From Mastigocoleus sp. MO_188.B34 (lineage in GTDB: Bacteria; Cyanobacteriota; Cyanobacteriia; Cyanobacteriales; Nostocaceae), in NCBI RefSeq assembly GCF_030065675.1, contig NZ_JASJDK010000005.1:1-64000 (forward strand): a stretch of 64,000 bases of DNA. The letters are read 5' to 3'. The position numbers were made by a program, and so were the translations under genes. Shown one piece after another: positions 56,881 to 64,000 of this stretch (its first letter is position 1; the number at the start of each line of letters is the position of its first letter). The notes beneath the pieces are model-generated. The model did no database searches. It had not been told where the DNA came from and saw only the letters and a program-made list of their open reading frames with translations.

Positions 56881-58100
56881 GCGGAATTTCGAGCGTCAAT
56901 AATATTACCAGCAGCGACACACACACCTGCAATCAGAAACGCGATCGCACTCACCACAGCAGCAAACTCAGGAGCGATCGCTTTAGGATCTGGGAATGTA
57001 GAACCAAAAATACTCATAGCTAAACCAGCTCCACCAAAATACATCCCAACACCTAATCCACCCCGATGAGGTGGAACCATTTCTAAAGCAAAGGGAAGAG
57101 TACCATTCAAAATAAAAATAAATGCTCCAACCAAAAGAGCAAGAACTATAAATTGTGCCCCAATAAAAGGCATCAAAAACATTAACACAACAGTAACACC
57201 GCTACCACCAAGCATTGCTTTACGATTTCCAATTTTTGTCGCTACAGCACCTGCGGGTAAAGCTGCGATCGCGATCGCAATCCCAAAGATAGCTAATTGT
57301 AATTCCACATTATCAAGGCTCAACTGAACTTTGAGAAATTTCCCCACAGCATCTAGTAGCAAGCGATAACCCCAAGCAAAACTAGCACCCAAAGTAAAAA
57401 TTAAACCCAAAGCGGGAAAGGAAACAGGTAATGGTGCGACCGCACGATGTCGATCTACTGGTTGGTCTGATATGCTATCCGGTGGATGGACGAATCTTAA
57501 AATTGCAGCAGAAGCTAACAAAACAAAGGAAGCAGTAGTAAAAGTAGCTATTGGACCCAAACCAAGAATAAAATCATAAGCAGTCAATCGAAAAGCACCA
57601 ATAATTCCAATAATCAAAGTTAAGACACTTACAGCCATTGGTAAACTTTTTGGCAATGCATATCTTCCCAACAAAGAAAGTACCGGGCTGCGGAATACGG
57701 TCATTGCTAATGCCCAAGCTACCATTAAAACCGGCAAAATGTATCTAATTACTGATTCTGGTGAAGTAAAAGTTACAAGACATGGGATTGCAATCAATAA
57801 ACTTGAAGAAAGAAGCACTCCCGCAGTAATAAAAGGAAACTTGCTACCAAACCAGCGCTGCATATTATCAGAAAGTGAACCCATCAAAGGTTCCATAACC
57901 ACCGCCAAAGCATTTTCGAGAATTAGTAAACTAATTGCTAAAGACTTAGGAAAGCCAAACTCAACTAATAACTTAGGTAAATACAAATTGTAAATCACCC
58001 AAGTAATACTAATCGCCCCCTGTACCATACCTAAACAACAAACTTGTAGCCACAAAATATTTGTGTAATTATTATTTATTTGATTTTGACTTTGTGTCAT
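56874..58100 (-). CDS. MFS transporter (SLC45-like)
   Basis: A 408-aa membrane protein with about 12 helices. Features: MVQGAISITWVIYNLYLPKL (first helix), MEPLMGSLSDNMQRWFGSKF (the MFS loop 2-3 signature G-x-LSD), LPAGAVATKIGNRKAMLGGS (loop 8-9), and the HRGGLGVGMYFGGAG segment. Resembles sugar/SLC45-like permeases. The substrate is not known. Probably monocistronic. Translation of the 3' end reaches repeat sequence. Confidence 0.88.
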   Translation of the reverse strand: MTQSQNQINNNYTNILWLQVCCLGMVQGAISITWVIYNLYLPKLLVEFGFPKSLAISLLILENALAVVMEPLMGSLSDNMQRWFGSKFPFITAGVLLSSSLLIAIPCLVTFTSPESVIRYILPVLMVAWALAMTVFRSPVLSLLGRYALPKSLPMAVSVLTLIIGIIGAFRLTAYDFILGLGPIATFTTASFVLLASAAILRFVHPPDSISDQPVDRHRAVAPLPVSFPALGLIFTLGASFAWGYRLLLDAVGKFLKVQLSLDNVELQLAIFGIAIAIAALPAGAVATKIGNRKAMLGGSGVTVVLMFLMPFIGAQFIVLALLVGAFIFILNGTLPFALEMVPPHRGGLGVGMYFGGAGLAMSIFGSTFPDPKAIAPEFAAVVSAIAFLIAGVCVAAGNIIDARNSAI

Positions 58101-58208
58101 TTTTATGGCACCGTCTAACTTTCATACGGGTACTTTAGGTTATGAAAACATAGTATATTCAGCGAATAAATTTATATCTTGCTGTCACAAAAATTTAATC
58201 AAGAAAAA

Positions 58209-58267
58209 TTGAAGTTAGAGAATTTGAAGTTAGAGAATTTGAAGTTAGAGAATTTGAAGTTAGAAAA
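58209..58267. repeat. Four 15-bp tandem repeats (TTGAAGTTAGAGAAT)
   Basis: Head-to-tail copies starting at 58209, 58224, 58239 and 58254; the last is degenerate. Related units (AAACTTAGAAAAATT) continue to about 58285. It lies upstream of the MFS gene start (58100). Confidence 0.92.
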
Positions 58268-58299
58268 ATCAAACTTAGAAAAATTAAATACGAATTAAC

Positions 58300-58324
58300 G
58301 AAAACCCTCCTTGTTGTGGAGGGT
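58300..58324 (-). terminator. Terminator of the SLC13-type gene
   Basis: Minus strand: ACCCTCC, loop ACAACAA, GGAGGGT, then TTTCGTT. A 7-bp perfect stem 150 bases after the stop. Confidence 0.75.
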
Positions 58325-58475
58325 CGGGGAGAATAGAAAAATTTGTAGTGTAATCTGTAGAGCTTCAGGTAGATTTTGCTTCGCAGCTAGGACTGGGAAC
58401 TCAATGTTTAGATTTCAGGTTGAGTAAATCAAATCTTCCAAGGATAAAGTTACAAAACTGCTAAAAGACAAAGTA

Positions 58476-59819
58476 TCAAATAATAAACCGAACCAGCAAA
58501 TACAATACTATAGCGACCAACTGTAACAACATCACTGGAATACCATAATGGAGGAAGTTTTTAAACGAAATTCGACTTCCTTGTCTTTCAGAATAGTTCA
58601 CCGCAATAACATTACTAATTCCACCAACTGCGGTACCATTACCTCCCAAAGTCACACCGAATAGCATTGCATAAAATAACAATAAAGCCTCAACAGATAA
58701 TTGTCCTTGAAAATTAGATAAAAGAAAACTTGAATTTGCGAGCCCCACACTCACAATATATTCTTTGAGTAATGGTAACATTGCCACAACCAAAGGAAGG
58801 CTAGGAATTACAGTTGATATAATGCCACAACAAAATAATAAAATTAGTAAGCCAAATATAATATTTGTGCCAAAAATAGCGGCTATTATTCTAGATAAAC
58901 CATTGACTACACCAGCTTTTTCTAATCCACCAACTACGACAAAAATACTCACAAAAAATATTAAAATACTCCAGTCAATATCTTGAAATATACTATTGAC
59001 TAAATTCATCCGATTTTGGTGGGATGAAAGTACAACTAAAGCCGCTGTAAATAAAACATAAATTGTTGGTGAGACATCATAATTGAGTAATTGGGTAAAA
59101 ATAAAAAATATTCCTATTCCCAAAATAATTAATCCACTGGAATTTAAAAAATTACGAGCATGGATTTGGGGTAATCTTTGCCGGTCAAAATCTTCAATTT
59201 TAGTTTTCCAAATCTTTTTCCATAAAAATGGCAACATTACTGTAATTGTTCCAACAGCAAATAAGCCTCCTAAACCAACTTGCCATAAATAATCTGTAAA
59301 ATTGAGATTTATCCCATCAGCAACAATAAAAGTTGCCCGATCGCCAAAAATAGTTAATAATCCAGCACTGTTTGCAACTAGTACCAGCAAAACTAGTAAT
59401 GGTGCTAAATTAACCATTAATTGACGGGCTAATTCTGGCATCAAAGGAGCTAAAATAATTACTGCGATCGCATTAGGCAAAAAAGCTGAAGTAAGAGAAG
59501 TAATCCCAACAATAGTTAGTAATAAACGTTTACCTTCTCCCTTGGCAAATAAAAATATTTTTGTAGCGAAATATTCAAATATTCCAGTTTGTTCCCAGGC
59601 TCTGACTAAGACCATAAACCCAAACAATAAAGCAAGGGTATCATCACTTCTGGCTATATAATCTATAGCTTCTCGAAGTGATATGACATTAGTAAAAATT
59701 AAAAATAGGGCTCCTAAAAAAGTAGCAATTGTAATATCAAACCATTCTGTTGTGAATACCACAACTATCGCTACAAGGGTAAGCACACTCACAACGGCTT
59801 GCCAATTTTCCACAAGCAA
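58476..59819 (-). CDS. SLC13/ArsB-type permease
   Basis: A 447-aa membrane protein with about 12 hydrophobic segments. It has EAIDYIARSDDTLALLFGFM, GDRATFIVADGINLNFTDYL and GVTLGGNGTAVGGISNVIAV; the last is the Gly-rich substrate motif of the ion transporter superfamily (SLC13/citrate/arsenite). The substrate may be an organic acid or metal oxyanion. It lies downstream of a 602-base gap and has its own terminator, so it is monocistronic. Confidence 0.88.
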   Translation of the reverse strand: MLVENWQAVVSVLTLVAIVVVFTTEWFDITIATFLGALFLIFTNVISLREAIDYIARSDDTLALLFGFMVLVRAWEQTGIFEYFATKIFLFAKGEGKRLLLTIVGITSLTSAFLPNAIAVIILAPLMPELARQLMVNLAPLLVLLVLVANSAGLLTIFGDRATFIVADGINLNFTDYLWQVGLGGLFAVGTITVMLPFLWKKIWKTKIEDFDRQRLPQIHARNFLNSSGLIILGIGIFFIFTQLLNYDVSPTIYVLFTAALVVLSSHQNRMNLVNSIFQDIDWSILIFFVSIFVVVGGLEKAGVVNGLSRIIAAIFGTNIIFGLLILLFCCGIISTVIPSLPLVVAMLPLLKEYIVSVGLANSSFLLSNFQGQLSVEALLLFYAMLFGVTLGGNGTAVGGISNVIAVNYSERQGSRISFKNFLHYGIPVMLLQLVAIVLYLLVRFII

Positions 59820-60421
59820 CTCCTAGAGTTTATTAATATTGAATCGACGATTCTTCGCATGCTAGCGAAAAAAAATCGAGACAATACATTGTTATTATTT
59901 AAAATTATTAAATTACTTCTAATAATATCAAAATAATTATTCTTTATATGCTTGTATAGTAAGGGTTTAAGATATTTGATAGACTTAAATTAATTATAAT
60001 CAGAAGTTGATTAAAGAGAGCAAAACCATATCTCAATTAAGATTATTAATCTGTTAATTAATACACAAAAAATTTATTTTATTTATTAGACTGGGTATTA
60101 GAAGGTTACTTTATAACTACATCACAATTTGGGAAAATTATAGATTATCCCTTAGAAATATTTTTGTTTCTTAAGTACCTGTCCTGCCAAACTATTAGTT
60201 AAACATCATAGATTGACTTTAAAATAAAGGTCTAAAAACCCAAGCTATGTAGAAGATAAAATGTTAGTAAATAAGGTCAGCTTTCCTTGTAAAGTGTGCT
60301 TTTTGGGCTTTTAAATTGAGTTTTTTTTTTCAGTATACTAAGTACCAAAGAGCCATCTTTTTAATTAATTTGTTTGGGAAATATTTACGACAGTAGCAAT
60401 GATTATTCGACGATGAAAATA
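59820..60421. other. Intergenic (602 bases), AT-rich, no gene seen
   Basis: AT-rich; a poly-T run (nine T) at about 60322-60330 follows GCTTTTTGGGCTTTTAAATT. No convincing stem-loop or ORF could be identified. Confidence 0.5.
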
Positions 60422-60826
60422 TTAGAAGTTAAAAGATGAGTGTTCCTGTAATCGATAATTATCAATTATTTTTCGTACTTTTTCAGGATTAGGTATTCCA
60501 TCTACTTGAATTTCAATTTCTGACTGACCAGCACTAGAAATTCCGATATTTCCAATATTAAATACTCTTTGAAAAGGAGTTTGCCAAACTTGGACATTCC
60601 TCACATCGGAATGAAATATCTCATTCGTATATCTAGAAAGTATTCCCTTACTAAAGATTGTTCGTTTGTCTGTGACTGTTAAAGTCGTTTGAGCAACATC
60701 TAACCACCAGAAAAGTAGAATTAGCAGACCTAAGCCAAATGCAGCAATCAGAATTATGGCGAGCAAAAAACCAAGAGGGTTATTTCGGAACATTGCTGGA
60801 TGAGACTTGTATAGTTGTTTTTCCAT
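60422..60826 (-). CDS. PH-domain membrane protein (bPH2/YdbS-like)
   Basis: Start at ATG 60826 (MEKQLYKSHPAMFRNNPLGF), giving 134 aa. Two adjacent hydrophobic runs after residue 15 (FLLAIILIAAFGLGLLILLF) are followed by a bacterial pleckstrin-homology-like domain: TTLTVTDKRTIFSKGILSRY, FHSDVRNVQVWQTPFQRVFN, and GQSEIEIQVDGIPNPEKVRK. It is membrane-attached with the PH-like domain in the cytoplasm. Function unknown. Monocistronic. Confidence 0.88.
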   Translation of the reverse strand: MEKQLYKSHPAMFRNNPLGFLLAIILIAAFGLGLLILLFWWLDVAQTTLTVTDKRTIFSKGILSRYTNEIFHSDVRNVQVWQTPFQRVFNIGNIGISSAGQSEIEIQVDGIPNPEKVRKIIDNYRLQEHSSFNF

Positions 60827-60838
60827 GACCAGTAACAC

Positions 60839-61060
60839 CAGAGACGTGCGATATGAAGCTGTATAGCGCTACGCGCAAGTAAAAAGTCATTAGCGGAGCG
60901 TGTCCGTAGGACATAAGTCAAAAGTCATTAGCATCTAGCGCAGCGTACCGGATCCGCAGGTAGCACAGCTATAGGTATTGCGTGTCCGTAGGACATAAGC
61001 CAAAAGTCAAAAGTCAAAACAGACCGCGCCAAAGGCGAGCAAAAGTCAAAAGCCTAATAC
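60839..61060. repeat. Composite repeat region (STRR plus GTCCGTAGGAC element)
   Basis: GTCCGTAGGACATAAG occurs twice (about 60901 and 60985) amid AAGTCAA-type heptamers and GCGCTACGCGC-type words. GTCCGTAGGAC forms a small hairpin. The layout copies what is seen at 30836 and 36358. Confidence 0.8.
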
Positions 61061-61314
61061 GTATTGCTTTTAAGGTAAATATATGTCCTAACGTAACTTC
61101 GTAGTGCTATATGTTAAATATTTGGCGTTAAACTAGGGGTAACTCTTCAGCTTAGTTTAAATGTACCCCCATATATACTATTTGCTCAACCCCACATTCC
61201 CAATTACCCATCCCCAATTACCAATTCCCCGATTCCGTATCACCTAACCATTCAGAAACTCCCCAAAACCTGATACCGTCTAACAAAGGAAATCTTTAGT
61301 GTGGATGTGACGGC
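61061..61314. other. Leader region of the ABC exporter gene
   Basis: Short CCCAATTACC-type STRR words at about 61200-61235; no gene is seen. Confidence 0.55.
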
Positions 61315-63042
61315 TTGAAAACTCGTTCTAATTACTGGCTATTAATACCCTATATCCGCCCCCAATGGCTAAATATTGTTAAGGGGTTTATTGGCATTAT
61401 CGGTTATGTTATGGCGACTTTAACCTTAATGACTCTAGCGAAAAGATTAGCTACTTTGTTTGATTCGGGTAATGTGGTGGCGATCGCACAATTATTGGGT
61501 GTTGTAACTGCTGTATTTCTGGTACGAGGCGTTTTTCAAGCAGTACAAGATATCTACATGGCGAAAGCTGCTTTAAGGGTCGCTTTTAATCTGCGCAAGC
61601 AAGTTTACGCACATTTACAAAAGCTAAATCTAAGTTACTTTGAAACAGCAAAGGCTGGCGATTTATCTTACCGTCTCACTGAAGATGTCGATCGCGTTGG
61701 GGAAGTAATACATAAAGTTTTTCACGATCTAATCCCCAGTTCTTTGCAGTTGGTTACAATTCCAATTTACATGATTTGGTTGAATTGGCAACTGACTCTA
61801 GCAATTCTAATAGTTGCACCAGTGATGGGAGCTTTAATTGGTTGGTTTGGCGAACGTCTGCAAAAGTTATCCCGTCGCAGTCAAAACCGGATTTCAGATT
61901 TATCAGCTATTCTCACAGAAGTGTTTAGTGGTATTCGGCTAATCCAAGCATTTGCAGCGGAAAACTATGAAATTAATAGATTTAGCCGGGAAGCGGAACG
62001 CAGTTTTCAAGCTAAATATTCCACCGAACGTCTCAAAGCGATCCAAATTCCCATCGCTGGATTTCTCGAAGCTGTAAGTGTCTTGTTAATAGTATTTATC
62101 GGCGCGTGGTTAATTGCGAGTAATAATTTGACGGTACCGGATTTTATTAGTTATTTGACAGGTGGTGCATTGTTGATTGACCCCATCGGTCACGTGACCA
62201 ATAATTTCAATGAGTTTAAGCAGGGAGAAGCTTCTGTAGATCGGGTTTTTGAGTTACTAGAAATTGAACCAACAGTAGTAGATAAACCAAATGCTGTACC
62301 CCTTCCCCCAGTTGATGGCAAAGTAGAATATCGTCACGTATCCTTTGCTTATAAACCAGGCGAACCAGTCATCAATAATATTACTTTACTGGCAAAATCA
62401 GGGGAAGCGATCGCATTGGTGGGTTCTTCTGGTGCGGGTAAAACCACCTTTGTTAACTTACTACCAAGGTTTTACGATCCCCAACAAGGTCAAATCTTAG
62501 TTGATGGGGTTGATATTCGCGATGTGTTATTACATAGTTTGCGGCGACAGATTGGAATAGTTCCCCAAGAAACCATTATGTTTTCTGGAACAATCGCTGA
62601 AAATATCGCCTTTGGACAAACTGAATTTGATATGAAAGCTGTGGAATCAGCAGCAAAAATCGCCAACGCTCATCGATTTATCAGTCAATTACCCGATGGT
62701 TATTATACAGTGGTTGGCGAACGTGGGGTTAATTTATCTGGCGGACAGAGACAAAGAATTGCGATCGCCCGTGCAGTTTTGCTTAACCCGAGAATTTTGA
62801 TCTTGGATGAAGCGACATCTGCATTAGACTCAGAGTCGGAAGCGTTAGTACAAGAAGCACTAGAAAGACTAATGGAAGGAAGAACAGTCTTTATTATTGC
62901 TCACCGCTTGAGTACCGTCAGAAGATGCGATCGTATTTTGGTTTTCGAGAAAGGAAAGATTGTCGAATCCGGAACTCACGAAGAGTTATTAGCTTTGGAA
63001 TGTCGTTACGCTAAATTTTATGCTCAACAATTTAAGAATTGA
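61315..63042 (+). CDS. ABC transporter, permease and ATPase fused (MsbA/lipid-exporter type)
   Basis: A 575-aa half-transporter. The N-terminal membrane domain has six helices (about 20-300) and the C-terminal ATPase has Walker A GSSGAGKTTF, signature LSGGQRQR, Walker B ILILDEATSALDS and the H-loop IIAHRLST. The start is TTG at 61315, with no strong ribosome site; no better in-frame ATG exists before the first helix. It probably works as a homodimer exporting lipids, peptides or polysaccharide-linked compounds. Repeats of TGGGTAA type start directly past the stop. Confidence 0.9.
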   Translation: MKTRSNYWLLIPYIRPQWLNIVKGFIGIIGYVMATLTLMTLAKRLATLFDSGNVVAIAQLLGVVTAVFLVRGVFQAVQDIYMAKAALRVAFNLRKQVYAHLQKLNLSYFETAKAGDLSYRLTEDVDRVGEVIHKVFHDLIPSSLQLVTIPIYMIWLNWQLTLAILIVAPVMGALIGWFGERLQKLSRRSQNRISDLSAILTEVFSGIRLIQAFAAENYEINRFSREAERSFQAKYSTERLKAIQIPIAGFLEAVSVLLIVFIGAWLIASNNLTVPDFISYLTGGALLIDPIGHVTNNFNEFKQGEASVDRVFELLEIEPTVVDKPNAVPLPPVDGKVEYRHVSFAYKPGEPVINNITLLAKSGEAIALVGSSGAGKTTFVNLLPRFYDPQQGQILVDGVDIRDVLLHSLRRQIGIVPQETIMFSGTIAENIAFGQTEFDMKAVESAAKIANAHRFISQLPDGYYTVVGERGVNLSGGQRQRIAIARAVLLNPRILILDEATSALDSESEALVQEALERLMEGRTVFIIAHRLSTVRRCDRILVFEKGKIVESGTHEELLALECRYAKFYAQQFKN

Positions 63043-63120
63043 TTTTGGGGATGGGTAATGAATGGGTAATGGGTAATTGGTAAGGGGTAATTGGTCACTC
63101 CTGACTTCTTACTCCTTACT
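63043..63120. repeat. STRR array (GGGTAATGG type)
   Basis: TGGGTAATGAATGGGTAATGG and then TTACTCC-like heptamers, directly after the ABC exporter stop. Confidence 0.85.
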
Positions 63121-63227
63121 TCTTCAATTGCTCCTAAAGCTTTAAGATTATTTATTTGTGCTTCCGTCAAACCTTTGGTATGAACAACATCCCTATAATG
63201 TCGCTTTTCTGATATGAAAAGATACAA
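63100..63227 (-). pseudogene. Possible gene remnant whose end is repeat-derived
   Basis: TTG at 63227 opens a minus-strand frame of about 43 protein-like residues (YLFISEKRHYRDVVHTKGLT, then EAQINNLKALGAIEEVR) that then runs into STRR-derived sequence. It may be a degraded small gene. Not recognised; low support. Confidence 0.3.
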
Positions 63228-63396
63228 TTCTTGCTAGACAGTAGTTTTAGTCTGAAGCAATGAATCGTATCCATAGTGTTAATTAATATTCCAATCTTAG
63301 TTTAATGTTTGAGCATGACCTTCAATTTCTTGTTTTCGGAAATTGAAAATATAGATTAAACAAACATACACCGGTGTACTGCTTAGTGTTTCCTCG

Positions 63397-63999
63397 CTAA
63401 GCTTTCTTCGTTTTACGTTGAGAAACCACCATACCTGCAACAGTTACTAAACCTAACATGACAGAGGGTTCTGGTACTGAGGTGGGAGGTACACCAGCGA
63501 GTGTAACTTCGTAATTACCATTGTGGGATCTACCATCAAATTTTTCGGTTAACCCAGACTTACTAGCATTAAAACTGTAGAGATAATCAGTTACACCTCT
63601 ATAACTTACTTTTACAATTTCACTTGCTTGTATTGGTGCATTAGTGCTGCGAAATCTATTTACCATATTCCGTTCATCTTCACCCAAACCAGCCAGTAAA
63701 AAATCGGTGGCATCAAAGTGACCTGCTAATCCAATGCGAATTAAACCAGTACTGTCATCTTGGTTAACATAGGAAATATTTGGATCGCTGAAGCGTTGGA
63801 ATCCTCCTTGATCGGCAAACATGTTTAAGGCTTGCGAGTATTGGTCTCGAAACATGCTATCAAGTAAAATTCCAAACCCGTTTGCTTGCAAGGCATCATT
63901 AAACCAACGTTGAGCAAATATCATACCACTAGCATCTCTACTTACCCAATCATCAATTGTTATGCTGCTTAATTTAATATCTTGACCGCCAATTTTACC
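63397..63999 (-). CDS. PEP-CTERM sorting domain protein, 5' end outside the window
   Basis: The reading frame is open to the window edge (upstream of the ATG at 63924 it continues as GKIGGQDIKLSSITIDDWVS), so only the C-terminal about 200 residues are seen. The tail has SVPEPSVMLGLVTVAGMVVS followed by QRKTKK, the exosortase sorting motif with a basic end. The preceding block FDGRSHNGNYEVTLAGVPP and the FSDPNISYVNQ segment resemble a cyanobacterial PEP-CTERM family. Probably surface-exposed. Function unknown. Confidence 0.85.
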   Translation of the reverse strand, partial: GKIGGQDIKLSSITIDDWVSRDASGMIFAQRWFNDALQANGFGILLDSMFRDQYSQALNMFADQGGFQRFSDPNISYVNQDDSTGLIRIGLAGHFDATDFLLAGLGEDERNMVNRFRSTNAPIQASEIVKVSYRGVTDYLYSFNASKSGLTEKFDGRSHNGNYEVTLAGVPPTSVPEPSVMLGLVTVAGMVVSQRKTKKA

Positions 64000-64000
64000 T

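Larger units (their letters stand above)
58101..58475. other. Intergenic with 15-bp tandem repeat and terminator
   Basis: Holds the repeat at 58209-58267 and the hairpin at 58304-58324. No gene is seen. Confidence 0.65.

Overview
This window is chromosomal DNA of a filamentous, probably heterocyst-forming cyanobacterium (Nostocales; Rivularia/Calothrix-like is a guess). The evidence is a magnesium-chelatase D subunit (chlD), Ycf54 of the chlorophyll cyclase, a SigF-type sigma factor, PEP-CTERM surface proteins, HIP1 octamers (GCGATCGC, for example 4350-4357 and a doublet at 57265-57278), and many short tandem repeat arrays (STRR) between genes. The DNA is AT-rich, gene density is moderate, and no tRNA, rRNA or CRISPR array was seen.

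Layout. 0-12.6 kb: a Ser/Thr kinase with an altered catalytic motif, a secreted phytase/esterase-like protein, a TM0106-type RecB-like nuclease, a class V aminotransferase, a glycosyltransferase-like protein, an unknown membrane/acidic protein pair, YjbQ, a Nif3-like protein and small conserved proteins. 12.8-19.8 kb (all minus): a beta-CASP metallo-hydrolase, an unlisted 40-aa membrane protein, then a cluster running prfB (with a programmed +1 frameshift), a DUF3285-type protein, ybeY, dgkA, trpG and a degenerate metallo-beta-lactamase-fold protein. 20-30 kb: PEP-CTERM protein, Bax-inhibitor-1 protein, sigF, chlD, rnc, aldo/keto reductase, ExoD. 30-40 kb: ABC-2 permease, CPBP protease, SnoaL-like protein, ycf54, divergent PAP2 protein, crtE, folD, lipoprotein, NUDIX hydrolase, AI-2E-type permease. 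40.3-51 kb is the most accessory part: a NERD-domain helicase and a NERD-less duplicate, mutS, a VapBC-type toxin-antitoxin pair, a Uma2 nuclease and an AT-rich KAP-type P-loop NTPase. Near-identical 28-nt palindromes lie at both ends of this interval. 51-54.4 kb: a ThDP enzyme and succinate-semialdehyde dehydrogenase, best read as the cyanobacterial 2-oxoglutarate decarboxylase/SSADH route that closes the TCA cycle. 55-64 kb: a degenerate M48-like protein, an MFS and an SLC13-type transporter, a PH-domain protein, an ABC exporter and a PEP-CTERM protein cut by the window edge.

Main points of interest: (1) the prfB frameshift site, which splits the gene and needs a joined annotation; (2) the likely 2-oxoglutarate decarboxylase that would usually be labelled acetolactate synthase; (3) the helicase duplication, which keeps a remnant of the old start region but has lost the nuclease domain; (4) repeat arrays that sit directly on, or inside, the 3' ends of about ten genes and supply the C-terminal residues of at least two proteins; (5) three enzyme-fold proteins (kinase, MBL, M48) lacking key catalytic residues. 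No clear, complete new system was found; the KAP NTPase with its neighbours is the best candidate for an uncharacterised defence-type locus.
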